Source: Plotosus lineatus (taxonomy: Eukaryota; Chordata; Actinopteri; Siluriformes; Plotosidae). From it: 64,000 bases of DNA. Location: positions 18,721,001-18,785,000 of the forward strand of contig CM045731.1 of the NCBI GenBank assembly GCA_024760905.1, written 5' to 3'. The notes below the pieces were generated by a model. That model saw only the letters and a program-made list of their open reading frames with translations. It searched no databases and was not told the origin of the DNA. Positions 22,383 through 32,689 of the stretch are shown piece by piece. Both the position numbers and the translations under genes were made by a program. Each line of letters opens with the position of its first letter. Within the stretch, counting starts at the first letter, position 1.

Positions 22383-23537
22383 CAGACGCCCCCTGACTTA
22401 CGTTCATCCTTTTTGCGTTTGTTTGATTTTATGTTTTTTCAAAAAGAAAAAAAAAAAGTCAAGTTTTGAGTTTAGACGTACCTACGTAGTACGCTGACGT
22501 AATGACGTAATAATGCTGCGTCCATTGTTTATGACAGATTGAATGTGCCCCTCCTTCTTCCCAGTTCAGATATAGATAGCGTGTTACCCTTGTGTTAAGA
22601 CGTCATTTCTGATTTTTGTGTTTACGCTGTTTTGCGGACTTTTGTAACCCTAAGGAAATATGGTTGATCAGAAGCGTAAGTCTACTAGCATGGGTGCAAG
22701 TCTCATACACAGAGATGACTTAACTATCTGCTCAGATCGGCACAAACTACCATGTTACCACTCAGTTAAGCAAAGAGAGTTGTAAAATGAATGAAAACCC
22801 GAATCCAGGAAAGAGAACTCTCCGCTTTGCTGAGTGCACTGCAGTGTTCAAACATGAGTACAGGTTGTGTTCTAAACGAGTTCAACGGCACCCTTGCGCA
22901 CTTGAAAGACCGGAAGTCCATATAACCCACAGCAAGTACACTACTTTCGGTTTTGAGCGCCTCTAAGCGTTGATTGGCTGTTTTAAGCTTCATGTAAAGT
23001 GACTCGGGATAAACAAGTGACTTATTTGAAATTAATGTTGATATTATTTGATATATTTGATATTTTACACTGTTATTTTTCCTCCAGTGCAGCTAACTGG
23101 GTTATCAAAGGCGGGCCATGTCTCTCACTGTCTATGGTGAGAGGCATGTAAAAGAACCATTGCTGACTTTCGTAAAGAGTAGCTGCAAAGCCGTCAGCGT
23201 GTTTCTGTCCCTTGCTAAAAGGGTTGTGACAGGAAGGGCATCTGACGTAAAAACCTCTGCCAAATCAAACGTGCGAATCAGATGATTCGCTGTGGCGACT
23301 CCCGAGTAAAAGGGGAAAAGCCGAAAGGAAGACAGACAGACAGACAACGTTATGTTTATAATAATTGATTTAGGGGTGTTTTAAGAGATACGGTAATATA
23401 TTTATGGATGTATAGTACAGTATGAGTGTCATACGTCACACGTCGTATGTCATACGTCACTGTAACAACTTGCGTTCACTTTCAACTTGCGTTCGGCCAT
23501 CCGGAACCAATTAAAAACGTAAGTCGGGGAGCGTCTG
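22383..23537. mobile_element. M-c mariner-type element inserted in M-b
   Basis: TIRs CAGACGCCCCCTGACTTACG and CGTAAGTCGGGGAGCGTCTG lie within TA (22381-22382, 23538-23539). The uninterrupted M-b copy at 63640-63660 has GTAAGTAGTTTTG (in complement) at exactly this point, proving the insertion. A second, oppositely oriented copy is at 42284-43323. It contains an S1 SINE. Confidence 0.93.
23083..23344 (+). mobile_element. S1 SINE (tail a) inserted in M-c
   Basis: 5'-truncated S1 beginning at CAGTGCAGCTAACTGGG and ending AAAGCCGAAAGG plus (ACAG)n. The other M-c copy lacks it at this site; flanking TGTTATTTTT and CGTTATGTTT look like an eroded duplication. Confidence 0.88.
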
Positions 23538-24218
23538 TAGTTTTGTTTTGGGGGATTTGGGTTGTTTTTTGTTTTTGTTTGTTTGGGTTTTTTTGCATAA
23601 TTGGCCTTGTTTTGTGGCATTTTCCTTAACCTTTTACCCTATTTTTCCTGACTTTCCTTATTTTTTTTTATTTTTCTATGAATATATTTGAAAAACCTGC
23701 GATGCACTGAAGCCGCAGGAACTGAAACGCAAAGTAGCAAGGGATCACTGGAGTGTTGAATTTGCAGTTGGTAGCTGTTAAGGTGGAGATCTGGCATTAT
23801 GAGGAACAAAGAGGTGTTGATGTGAGTTAAGGAGGCCCTCATTGGGCTGGAAACACAACACAGACTTATAGGGGGAGAACAGAAACTTTCAAGGCCAACT
23901 TGACAAGCTGGCATATCTTTAAAATATTGGAGTGCAGTGGTGAGCTTGGCAAAACCCAAAAGAACTGGAAGTTCATAGACTGCAACTAAACTGGCATACT
24001 TTAGTTGTAGAATCTAAGAAAAACAACCAGGAAGTGGGGCTGTCATAGCCACAGGCTGCAGTAAAGGGATCTCTTTGTGAACAAAGGCAAATACAGAGGG
24101 TTTAACATTCCAACCACTGAGAACATCAGGAGCAGAAACGCCACATTAAGTTCTTTGGACAGATGAAACCAGGATGAAAAAGTGAACATTTTCTGCTTCT
24201 CCTTTTTCTTCTTTGCAG

Positions 24219-24322
24219 GTGAAAATGGGCTTGCTGGTTGATCTGACGAACACGACACGCTTTTATGACCGAGCAGATATTGAAAAAGAGGGGATCAAAT
24301 ACATCAAACTTCAGTGTAAAGG
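24219..24322 (+). CDS. rngtt: rngtt exon 3
   Basis: Acceptor CTTCTTTGCAG, donor GG|GTATGC. Encodes residues 59-92 plus two bases: [20 protein letters not shown], then [14 protein letters not shown]. This is the core of the cysteine-phosphatase-like triphosphatase fold. Phase 0 in, phase 2 out. Confidence 0.95.
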
Positions 24323-24662
24323 GTATGCTGAAGTGTTGTGAATATTGTACAGCATGGTGTGTACATGTCACATCATTATTCCAGCTGGAAAACAACTGTT
24401 AACTGGTTTTGTGTTGGCTTTAATCCAGTGCTTCTCAATTATTTTTCTGTGGCGCCCCCGGTAGGAAGAAACCCCAACCGCCCCGTGAGCGACTATAAAT
24501 AGTATTATTTGTTTACAAAATTGTTAGTACATCTCTGTACAACATTGCATCTTTATTAATTAAAAACAAAAAATAAAAATATAGTTCAACTTACAAGAAA
24601 GAAAAACTTCATTGACATTGTTTTTTAATCTGTAATTGAAAAGATTTAAAGTGCACCAATAT

Positions 24663-25072
24663 GCCGCCTTCTTCTTTTCCTTTCGGCTGTTCCCTTCAGG
24701 GTCGCCACAACGAATGATCTGCCTCCATCTCACCCTATCCTCTGCATCTTCTTCTCTTACATCAACCACCTTCATGTCATTCTTCACCACATCCATAAAT
24801 CTTCTCTTTGGTCTTCCTCCAGGCCTTCTGCCTGGTAGTTCCAACCTCAGCATCCTACCAATATATTCACTATCCCTACTCTGTACATGTCCAAACCATC
24901 TCAATCTAGCCTCTCTGATTTTGTCTCCAAAATCTCTTACATGTGCTGTCCCTCTGATGTACTCATTCCTGATCCTATCCATCCTCGTTACTCCCAAGGA
25001 GAACCTCAACATTTTCATCTCTACTACCTCCAGCTCTGCCTCCTGTCGTTTTCTCAGTGCCACTGTTTCTAA
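24663..25072 (-). mobile_element. LINE-a 3' part (RT C-terminus)
   Basis: Minus-strand protein blocks ETVALRKRQEAELEV, MLRFSLGVTRMDRIRNEYI, RLRWFGHVQ, GRPKRRFMDVV and RWRQIIRCGDPEG are the C-terminal end and 3' tail of LINE-a. Continues upstream at 26277-26690 beyond the inserted element. Confidence 0.9.
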
Positions 25073-26276
25073 TACCCCCATTTCACTGGAGTGCGGCAGA
25101 CTCGCTGAAGCAAAACCGTAGTCATCTTCCGTGTCCTTCCGTACGATTCCGACGGTATTCCTCTTCTTCCGTCAGGCCAAAATCTTCCACAAACGTGCTT
25201 TTGAACATGTTCAACAGCACGTTCACGGAAAAAATTTCTGACAGTGTTCCCTCACGCATTCCTTCCGCAAACGTTCCGTCCTTTTTGCAAACGTTCCACA
25301 TGTATTCCGCAAGTCTCCTCCTTCTTCCGAATGGTCAAAAGCGGCCACAGAATCCCCACGAAATACTCACGGAAGGTTTGCGGAATATATGTGGAACGTT
25401 TGCAGAATGGTAGTGGAACACTCAAAGAAGTCACTTCCGCTATAAATTATTCCAGTTCATTCACTTTATTTTTCTGTTTTCCTGTTCATGGAATAAAGTT
25501 TTAAGGTTATAATCACTTTGGTTTGGACTTATGTGCATGGTTTTTTTTTTAAGTCTGGAATGATTTATTGAGGTGAAAATAAAAGGAAAGAATTGACATT
25601 ATTGATATTAAATACATTAACAAATGTTACATTTTTAATTAATTGTAAATTCTAAACATATTACACATTAGGAACATATGGTTAATTACAAACGTATGTT
25701 AAATTTTAAATTTTTTGTACATTATAAACATATTCTACATTATTAACATATAGTATGAATGAGAGAATGAGCTTCCTTGGTCGATTCCGCGGAATCGTGC
25801 TTACGCTGGGTATTCCTCAGTCATTCCTTAGTCATTCCGTGTTGAACGTGAATGTTCCGCCTTCATTCCGCCTGTTCTGCAATCATTCCGTAGCTGCTTC
25901 TTTTCCTTTCGGCTTTTTCCCTTTTTCAGGGGTCACCACAGCAAATCATCTAATTCGCACATTTGATTTGGCATAGGTTGTCATAGTCGTGCCTCGAGTG
26001 TTCCGTGCTTTCTGTGAACGCTCCGTGAATTATCCGAAGGTCTTCCTTTGCAATCCGCACTGGTTCCGACGGTAATTCGAGCGCTTTTACGCATGTATTC
26101 CGACATTGTACTGCGGTCTTTCCATGTCTTCACCGCATATTCCGTGAATGTTCCAAAGGTGTTCTGAAGGTTTTTGACCCATTTTCCGTGTAAAAATGCC
26201 GACGCTCCTCTGTAGAGTGCGTTCCACGCCTTTCCACCACGATCATTGCATTCCGCGCTCCAGTGAAATGGGGGTA
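25073..26276. mobile_element. TIR element inside LINE-a
   Basis: Ends TACCCCCATTTCACTGGAG and CTCCAGTGAAATGGGGGTA interrupt the LINE-a reading at GTTTCTA|ACCATAC. Flanks TAA and TCA suggest a 3-bp TWA-type target, which would fit PIF/Harbinger. The interior is rich in TTCCGYAAACGTTCC-like motifs in both orientations. No transposase seen. Confidence 0.8.
25899..25985 (-). mobile_element. S1 SINE tail a fragment
   Basis: The complement of GATTCGCTGTGGTGACCCC with the following AAAGCCGAAAGG. Only the last 85 bp of the SINE, inside the TIR element. Confidence 0.75.
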
Positions 26277-26690
26277 TCAACCATACAACATGGCTGGCCT
26301 CAACACCGTCTTTTACACTTTTCCTTTCATTCTTGCCGATACCTTCCTATCACACATCACACCGGACACTTTTCTCCAACAATTCTAACCTGCCTGCACA
26401 CGCTTCTTCAACTCTTTTCCATAGTCTCCATTTCTCTGGCTTGTTGAGCCGAAGTACTTAAAATCCTCCACCTTCTTTATCTCTGCCCCCTGTAACCTCA
26501 CCGTTCCTCTTGGGTCCTTGTCGTTTACACACATGTATTCTGTTTTACTGAGGCTAACCTTCATTCCTCTCCTTTCCAGGGCATACCTCCACCTCTCTAG
26601 ATTTTCCTGCACGTCTTCTCTGCTCTCTCTACAGAAACAATTTCATCTGCAAACATCATAGTCCATGGGGATTCTTGTCTAACCTTGTTT
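26277..26690 (-). mobile_element. LINE-a upstream part (RT domain)
   Basis: Minus-strand QENLERWRYALERRGMKVSL, TEYMCVNDKDPRGTVRLQG and VEDFKYFGST. With 24663-25072 it makes one LINE copy interrupted at the MLYGLETV codons. Confidence 0.9.
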
Positions 26691-27016
26691 GTCAGCCTGT
26701 CCATCACTTATTTATGTCTTAATATCTCCACCTTTCTCTTCGTTCGTGTTAGAAATTTTTCTGTGTTGTTTCTTGAGGGGTTGTTGACTTCATTTCACAT
26801 CGTTTGCTCATGCGAAAAACAGCTATACCATAGAGCGACAATGAGCGTGCCACTGCCAACTAGTGGAGTGGAGGTGCAATCATACTGCATCCCACTATTT
26901 GAGAAGCACTGCTTTAATCATATACTCATCAGCGCTCCCATTAACAGTTGTCTCATGCTTGACGAGAAGGACTTGTATGTTGATATGCAGTCAAGCACTT
27001 TATCTTTCTGATGCAG

Positions 27017-27105
27017 ACACGGCGAATGTCCCACTGTAGAGACGACAGAGACGTTCATCAGGATATGCGAGAACTTCATACAGAAGAATCCCACTGAACT
27101 TATAG
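27017..27105 (+). CDS. rngtt: rngtt exon 4 (ends at a GC donor)
   Basis: Acceptor TTTCTGATGCAG. Encodes [20 protein letters not shown] then IQKNPTELI and the first base of the next Gly codon (residues 94-122; the Gly codon at 93 is split with exon 3). The donor is ATAG|GCAAGT, a GC donor with otherwise perfect U1 pairing; the reading LIG|VHC requires this exact site and no GT alternative keeps the frame. Confidence 0.94.
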
Positions 27106-27462
27106 GCAAGTAAAAATCTTTATTGTCTTGGATTTTTGTTCCAGATTGTCTGCTTTGGACTGTTATTACCTGGATGACGGACTCAACGTGTTATTTTAAG
27201 TGTGGAATGCAACACGCTTAGACTTTTGGTAATATATCAAGGGAACAGGGTTTTTGGGGTTTAAAAGAAAATGGTGTTGTGGAGGTGAGATACACAACGA
27301 CATGGAAAATGAAACCGCACTTTGCTTTAAAAAGAAGGGAGCGAATATGTTCACAGCATATGTGGTGTACGTCTGGATGTTTGGGTGACGTGACATGGCA
27401 GTCAAACTGTAAAATTTGTGAAAGCACTTAACACGACAATCTGTAATTACTGATTATAGTAG

Positions 27463-27660
27463 ACCCCATTTTTTTTTTTTTTTGCGATGGTTCAGTCAAG
27501 AAAACCATCTTGTCCCCTGGATCAAGAAAATCCGCGAGTTATTTACACGGTTTTAAAATCCTATGTATAATATTACATGTGCTAAAATATATGCTTCTTT
27601 AACACATGCTGTAGACAGTTTTAATCATGACTACATTTTACTACATGATTACTGAATTAA
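27463..27660. mobile_element. M-f MITE fragment
   Basis: AATCCGCGAGTTATTTACACGG and ATCCTATGTATAATATTACAT match M-f at 45400-45460. Breaks off before a LINE-a piece. Confidence 0.65.
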
Positions 27661-27806
27661 TGAATGGCAGAGATGAAAATGTTGAGGTTCTCTCTGGGAG
27701 TAACGAGGATGGATAGGATTAGAAATGAGTACATCAGAGGGACAGCCCATGTAAAATGTTTTGGAGACAAAGTCAGAGAGGCTAGATTGAGATGGTTTGG
27801 ACATGT
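27661..27806 (+). mobile_element. LINE-a fragment
   Basis: Encodes MLRFSLGVTRMDRIRNEYI and REARLRWFGHV in one open frame, then runs into a T20 tract. Confidence 0.85.
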
Positions 27807-28565
27807 ACATATGTACAGACACCTTTTTTTTTTTTTTTTTTTTGCACAGAACAGACGGCTCTTGAATCATGATGAGATATTAAGAGTAGAGCTTTATGGA
27901 TGAGATTTAATTGCATTAACGGGGACAAGCTTATGGAAAACAGAAACACTACCAGCAGTATTGTAGTCTGGAACATGGCAAACCTGAATGTATTTCTTGG
28001 TTTTGTAAACTTTGTGTAAAAAGTTAGATGAATCCAAAAGGGGAAACTGTTTCTGTTGACCAGTAGAGGGAGCCAGTGTAATGTCGGTGACATCAGGAGC
28101 GAAATAAATTCAGTACTCAGTATTGGATCATATTTCAAGTAGCCCCGGGAAATATAGAGGCGTGTATAAAAGTACGTATTATAGGATTCAAGATCTCATT
28201 TATTAAATTTCCAGGCAGAGCATGAATGACGAGTGCGATTGACTTTATTTTTCCAATTTGAGAACTGTCCAAGGAGCATAGTTCTGATTCTTCTCTATTT
28301 CGCTCCAAGGAAGTCCGATTGTATTAGTATCTGTGCATCTGGGGTTATATTTCTGACATTAACTTGGATTTGAGTTGACATGTAGTCATATCTTTCCGGA
28401 TTCGGAAATTAATCAGTGGTCACCAGGTGGTGTGATGCAGATTGCTATTAAGCGATGGGGAAAAAAACTCCAACTTTTTTATTATATATTAATAACAGCC
28501 CATCTTGAAGCAATTCCACAACGAGTTATCAATGATTTATCTACTGATGCTCAGTCATTTGCCGA

Positions 28566-29165
28566 ACTGATTAATCCTACTAGGGTAGCTGGGAGACTGG
28601 TGCCTATCTGGGGGTTAGCCGTAGCCTAATGGTTAGAGTAGTGGCTTTAGGACCGAAAGGTTCGATTCCTGAACCAGAAGGAAAAATGTGTGGTGTGGTG
28701 CTGCACTTCCCTTTTTTCATCTTCATGGCTAAAGTGCCGTTGAGCAAGGTACTGAACCCCCAACTGTTCTCCAGGTCCCCAAATGTGTGTGAGAGCCCAA
28801 TACTCCGAGTATGTGTCTGTGTGTTCCCTTTGGATGGGTGAAATGCAAAGGCAGTGATTTCTCTTGTGGAATTAACGCAGTGTAACAAAATGGGGGAAGG
28901 TGTGGGGGGGAATCTGAGCCGCCACGCAGTAAACAACTCACCAGACCGCCGTGGTGTCAACACACGCCCACAACTATTCACACTCGCGCCAAGGGGATAT
29001 TTGGAAACGTCAGTTAGTCCTATGTACATGTTTTTGGATTGTAGGATGAAATCATAAGTGCCCGGAGATGCACAGGGAGAACATGCACACAGATATGTCC
29101 AAGTCTGGGACCCGAACCCAGGACTGTCTTGCTGTGAAGCAGATGTACTGACAGTGTGCCAGCCA
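28566..29165 (-). mobile_element. S2 SINE split by an S3 SINE
   Basis: The S2 tail (ATTAATCCTACTAGGGTAGC) is at 28566-28608, and its body and head (GGACTGTCTTGCTGTGAAGC) at 28910-29165. The S3 copy lies between. Confidence 0.75.
28609..28900 (+). mobile_element. S3 SINE, forward
   Basis: tRNA-like head GGGTTAGCCGTAGCCTAATG, GTTAGAGTAG, B box GGTTCGATTCC, body with GCTAAAGTGCCGTTGAGCAA and tail GTGGAATTAACGCAGTGTAA. A common fish tRNA-SINE design. A second copy is at 37075-37400. Confidence 0.85.
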
Positions 29166-29295
29166 TTATTTGCATACTGTAATTAAAAAAAAAAAACTTC
29201 ATTGACCGATGTTTAAAAAAAAAAAAAAACAACAAAAAAAAAAAAACTTTTTTTTTTCAAAAATATTTTCTTACCACCATGACAATATCAGGATT

Positions 29296-29326
<31 letters not shown>

Positions 29327-29429
29327 CATATACAGCTTATCGTAAAGTTTGTATCAGCGGTGGGATCTTGAACAAGGAAGATTCCATTACATTTCGAAGA
29401 TGATCTGGATCAAAGTCACTCACTCTACA

Positions 29430-29510
29430 TAGAAACCCCCTCAAATGTGCCTGGGACTTGAACCCAGGACCTTCTTGCAACAGACAGATGTGCAGACAGT
29501 ACGTAGTAGT
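29430..29510 (-). mobile_element. S2 SINE head fragment
   Basis: CTGGGACTTGAACCCAGGAC and CTTCTTGCAACAGAC are the complement of the S2 B-box region. Confidence 0.65.
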
Positions 29511-29867
29511 AAATTGTCCTGCCTACAAGGTTCCAATGTTGGATCTTGGAGTTTTTTCAGTGAATCTTTAACATTGTGAGATTGAATGATTCTTTTTCAG
29601 TGCAAAATTACAGCAGGACCAGCAGGGGGTGGTGTGTACTTTCTAGTATTTTATTTATTTATTTTCTAATGTATTATTTTTTATTTATTTATTTTTAGAG
29701 GTGGGAATTTGGACAAGAAGGGCTTCATTAGATCTTGCAGATGATTCAGATAAAATGCCAGGTTCAGAAATTTCTTTCGCATCGTGAGAGTAAATATTTT
29801 TTTTGCCATTTTGGATTGTAATGATGACTGCTGGACTTGGCAGAGGTTTCTGTCTTGACTGCCCATG

Positions 29868-30094
29868 TTTATTCGTTCATTAATTTTCTGAGCTACATAA
29901 TTGGGGTTGCGAGGAGGCTGGCGCCCATCTCAGCCGACTCTGGGTGAGGGCAGAGTACACCCTGTCAGCTTGCTGGGCCATCGTAGGGCAGAAACACAAT
30001 GACTGCTATGCAGCTCCTCTTTACGCAAGTCAGCAATGGTTCTTTTACATGACCTTCCCACCATAGACAATGAGACTTGGCCGGCCTTTGATAA
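29868..30094 (-). mobile_element. S1 SINE (tail b), first part
   Basis: Tail and body up to GGCCTTTGATAA. Continues at 31705 after the Harbinger-like insertion, in exact register. Confidence 0.88.
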
Positions 30095-30494
30095 GGGGCG
30101 GTTCAACATTTTCAACATTTTCCCAAGCGTACAGAAATTACTCTTTTTTTGACCCCCCGGAAAGCGTACAAATAAATGTTGATGATCTCTCGGCAGGATT
30201 TTAAAATAAGATATTAAACAAAACAATGGTCAAAACTCTTTTATAATCAATATAAATCAGTACAATCATATACAATCAATGTATTTCCTTGATCAATACT
30301 TTTTTAAAAGTATATTTTTTTGATTTCATTGTTATTTGACTGGTGTATAAAAAGTCTTTTTAATGACACCTACTTTAATATTAAGACATTTGGTTTTAAT
30401 AATAAAAATGACATTGTTTTTAATAATATTATTTTATATTAAAATATAATACAAAATGTCTGCATTTTTGATTGCTCATGGGCTTTTGGACGAG

Positions 30495-31406
30495 CAAGGG
30501 CGTAGCCTGGTCTGACTGTGGGGGTGGGGGGTGCACATCTCGGTTGACCGGAGCCTAAGCCTTAAAGGGGAAATGAACAGTTTTGTTTTATGTGCTTGTT
30601 GTCCAAGTTATCGACCCGAAAGCCGCCATTTCTAAGTGCCCACCTACACAAAGTTACCGTGACGTCACTGGGTTGGTACAAAATACCACATGAAATATAG
30701 TGCATGCATATCACAGCATATGATATAAACAACATGGAATCTCACGCCAACAACACGCACAGTTTCAGCAGAAGACGATTCATCTATTACTCTCAGAAGA
30801 TGAATCAAATATTATAGTTCAACCAAAAACATTCTCAGATATATTTCAAACTACATCTGCAAGTACATGTGCTTAAATACATTTTCAAATTGAGCTAAAG
30901 TTATTTATCTATTCCAAGGCACAAACAAATAGTAATACATATTTACAGCACAAAAACATACTATTAATTTTATAAAAGTACTCAGCATTAGGCTGCAGAT
31001 CCAGGCTGGATGGCTTATGATTATTTTATTCGTTCATTCTCTGTGCGTCAATGTTTGTGTTCTAACACATACGCAGGAGCCGGAAGCGGTACTAACAAAC
31101 TGTGCTTTATTCTCACACTCGCACTTTGTTTGATTGACAGTGTTCAACTATTATTGCTTACTGATAATATTATGTTTGTTGATTGGTCGGCTCGGGCGTG
31201 CACATGCGCAGTGCCCGTTACACGTTAACTTCCGGTTTACTTCCTGACTCGTCATGCGGAACTTATCTCTGACTTTCTCTTCAATAACAGTCATTAAGTT
31301 TATTTATAAGATTGTGAATACACATAATTTCTTGTCCAGCAGAACTCAACTCCTGCTGTGGGGGGGTGCACGTGCACCCTGTGCACCCCCCCAGCCTACG
31401 CCCTTG
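30495..31406. mobile_element. inner TIR element
   Basis: CAAGGGCGTAGCCTGG at 30495 and the inverted CCAGCCTACGCCCTTG ending at 31406, both next to GGGTGCAC blocks, mark a second element. The adjoining 8-mers do not match each other, so class and target size are open. Confidence 0.65.
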
Positions 31407-31490
31407 ATCAGCTGCCTTCTGATGTTTCAGCAGCTGATACCGGGTTTGGTAGTATTCATTGCAGACTTTGCAGATATGCAACACCACAGG
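31407..31490 (-). pseudogene. zinc-finger-like protein remnant
   Basis: The minus strand reads HICKVCNEYYQTRYQLLKHQ, with CxxC and a downstream His in the spacing of a C2H2 finger, then is cut by the inner TIR element. Probably a remnant of an element-encoded or captured gene. No start or full domain. Confidence 0.4.
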
Positions 31491-31530
31491 TGGTTGGCGA
31501 ATCGTGCATTGAGAGTTTCAAACGTATACA

Positions 31531-31535
31531 CACAA

Positions 31536-31569
<34 letters not shown>

Positions 31570-31574
31570 TATAC
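31531..31574. repeat. A-run and (TA)n
   Basis: About 20 A followed by TA repeats inside the Harbinger-like element. Confidence 0.9.
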
Positions 31575-31704
31575 ATGATTGATATACATGAGCGTATGTA
31601 TTATTGTTCATCGACATTTTAATAATATTAAAAAGCGTACACAGACATCTTACCCCCCCCCCCAGCGTACGTTTTGTACGCTTACGAAAATGTTGAATGA
31701 CCCC

Positions 31705-31826
31705 TAACTCAGTTAGCAGCACTGGGGGACAGCAGTGACAACCCGGTGGTAGTGGGGCTTGAACCCCCGACCTTATGATCAGTAATCCAGTACCTTACCA
31801 TTACCACTGGGTCACCACTGTCCTGC
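31705..31826 (-). mobile_element. S1 SINE, second part (tRNA-like head)
   Basis: Completes 29868-30094. Complement shows the B box GGTTCAAGCCC (as GGGCTTGAACC here) and the A-box end CACCACTGTCC. Confidence 0.88.
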
Positions 31827-32359
31827 TTTTGTCCTGCTTCATGACTGTACTGCTCTGAAATGGATCTACATTTTTACTTCTGATCCCTGCCAAAATTGGG
31901 ACGGGAGACTCCATTAAATCCCTCTCTCTTTCAATAAGTTGCATGGTTTTATCCATTAATAATTATTACTATGATAATTACACTTCAGAATCAGGAACCC
32001 TCCAGTGCTCTTGTACAAATTGGTGTAATATGTTTAAGGAACAATCTCATTTCTTTATCGTATCATCCTTCCGGCATTTCATCCCCCAGTCGCACATGCA
32101 TATGAAAATGATACCAGCTGCAGAATTACGAACCATCAAACCAATAAGTGCTTTACAGCAGAAGTGTTTTGAATACTGATGATTTATACACCACCGTTGT
32201 CTGCAGGGAGCAGAAACAAACAACTTCTGCTAATTCAAAACGTATTTGCTTCGTACTCGCAGAGCCGTAACGGGATTGGTAAATATAACCACGGTTTTCG
32301 TGACTGTTTTGATGTGCTAGTGGGTTGTTTATCTTCCATCGTCATCATCATCATCTGCA

Positions 32360-32668
32360 CCACTGCTTAAATCCTATGAGGGTTGCGGAGAGACTGGATC
32401 CTATATCGGTTGACTCTGAAAGAAAGGAAAGGTGCACCCTGAACAGCTCAACAAGCCATCACAGGACCAACACACAGGGGAAATTTGGAACAACGAGTTA
32501 ACCTAATGTGTCTTTGGACTGTAGGAGGAAACCGGAGTACCCTGAGTAAAGCCATGTGCGCATATGGAAAACATGCAGTCTCTACTCCGAGCTCGACACA
32601 CGAACCCAGGACCTTTTGTTACTGTGAGGTGCGCATGCTAAACACTACACCGCCATGCTGCCCCAGCT
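32360..32668 (-). mobile_element. S2 SINE
   Basis: Body TTGGACTGTAGGAGGAAACC and head CACTACACCGCCATGCTG (complement). Old copy. Confidence 0.75.
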
Positions 32669-32689
32669 CCATCATGCTGTAATGTAAAT

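Larger units (their letters stand above)
22113..23750. mobile_element. M-b MITE, split by an M-c element
   Basis: Left part 22113-22380 and right part 23540-23750 together match the uninterrupted M-b copies at 39406-39884 and 63427-63963. The right end reads AAGTAGCAAGGGATCACTG. Confidence 0.88.
24426..26911. mobile_element. hAT-2 transposon, non-autonomous, with nested insertions
   Basis: TIRs CAGTGCTTCTCAATTATT and CTATTTGAGAAGCACTG have a perfect 8-bp duplication CTTTAATC at 24418-24425 and 26912-26919. Nearly the whole of rngtt intron 3 is this insertion. Inside is a LINE-a copy that is itself broken by a TIR element. Confidence 0.95.
30095..31704. mobile_element. Harbinger-like non-autonomous transposon inserted in a SINE
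   Basis: Ends GGGGCGGTTCAACATTTTC and GAAAATGTTGAATGACCCC, with target duplication TAA at 30092-30094 and 31705-31707. A 3-bp TWA duplication is the mark of PIF/Harbinger. The interrupted S1 sequence TTTGATAACTCAGTTAG is restored on removal. Carries a second set of inverted repeats inside (30495-31406). Confidence 0.88.

Noticed and set aside
31358..31420. Cysteine-rich frames near GTGCACCCCCC
   Set aside because: They lie in the terminal inverted repeats of the inner element and have no start or continuation.
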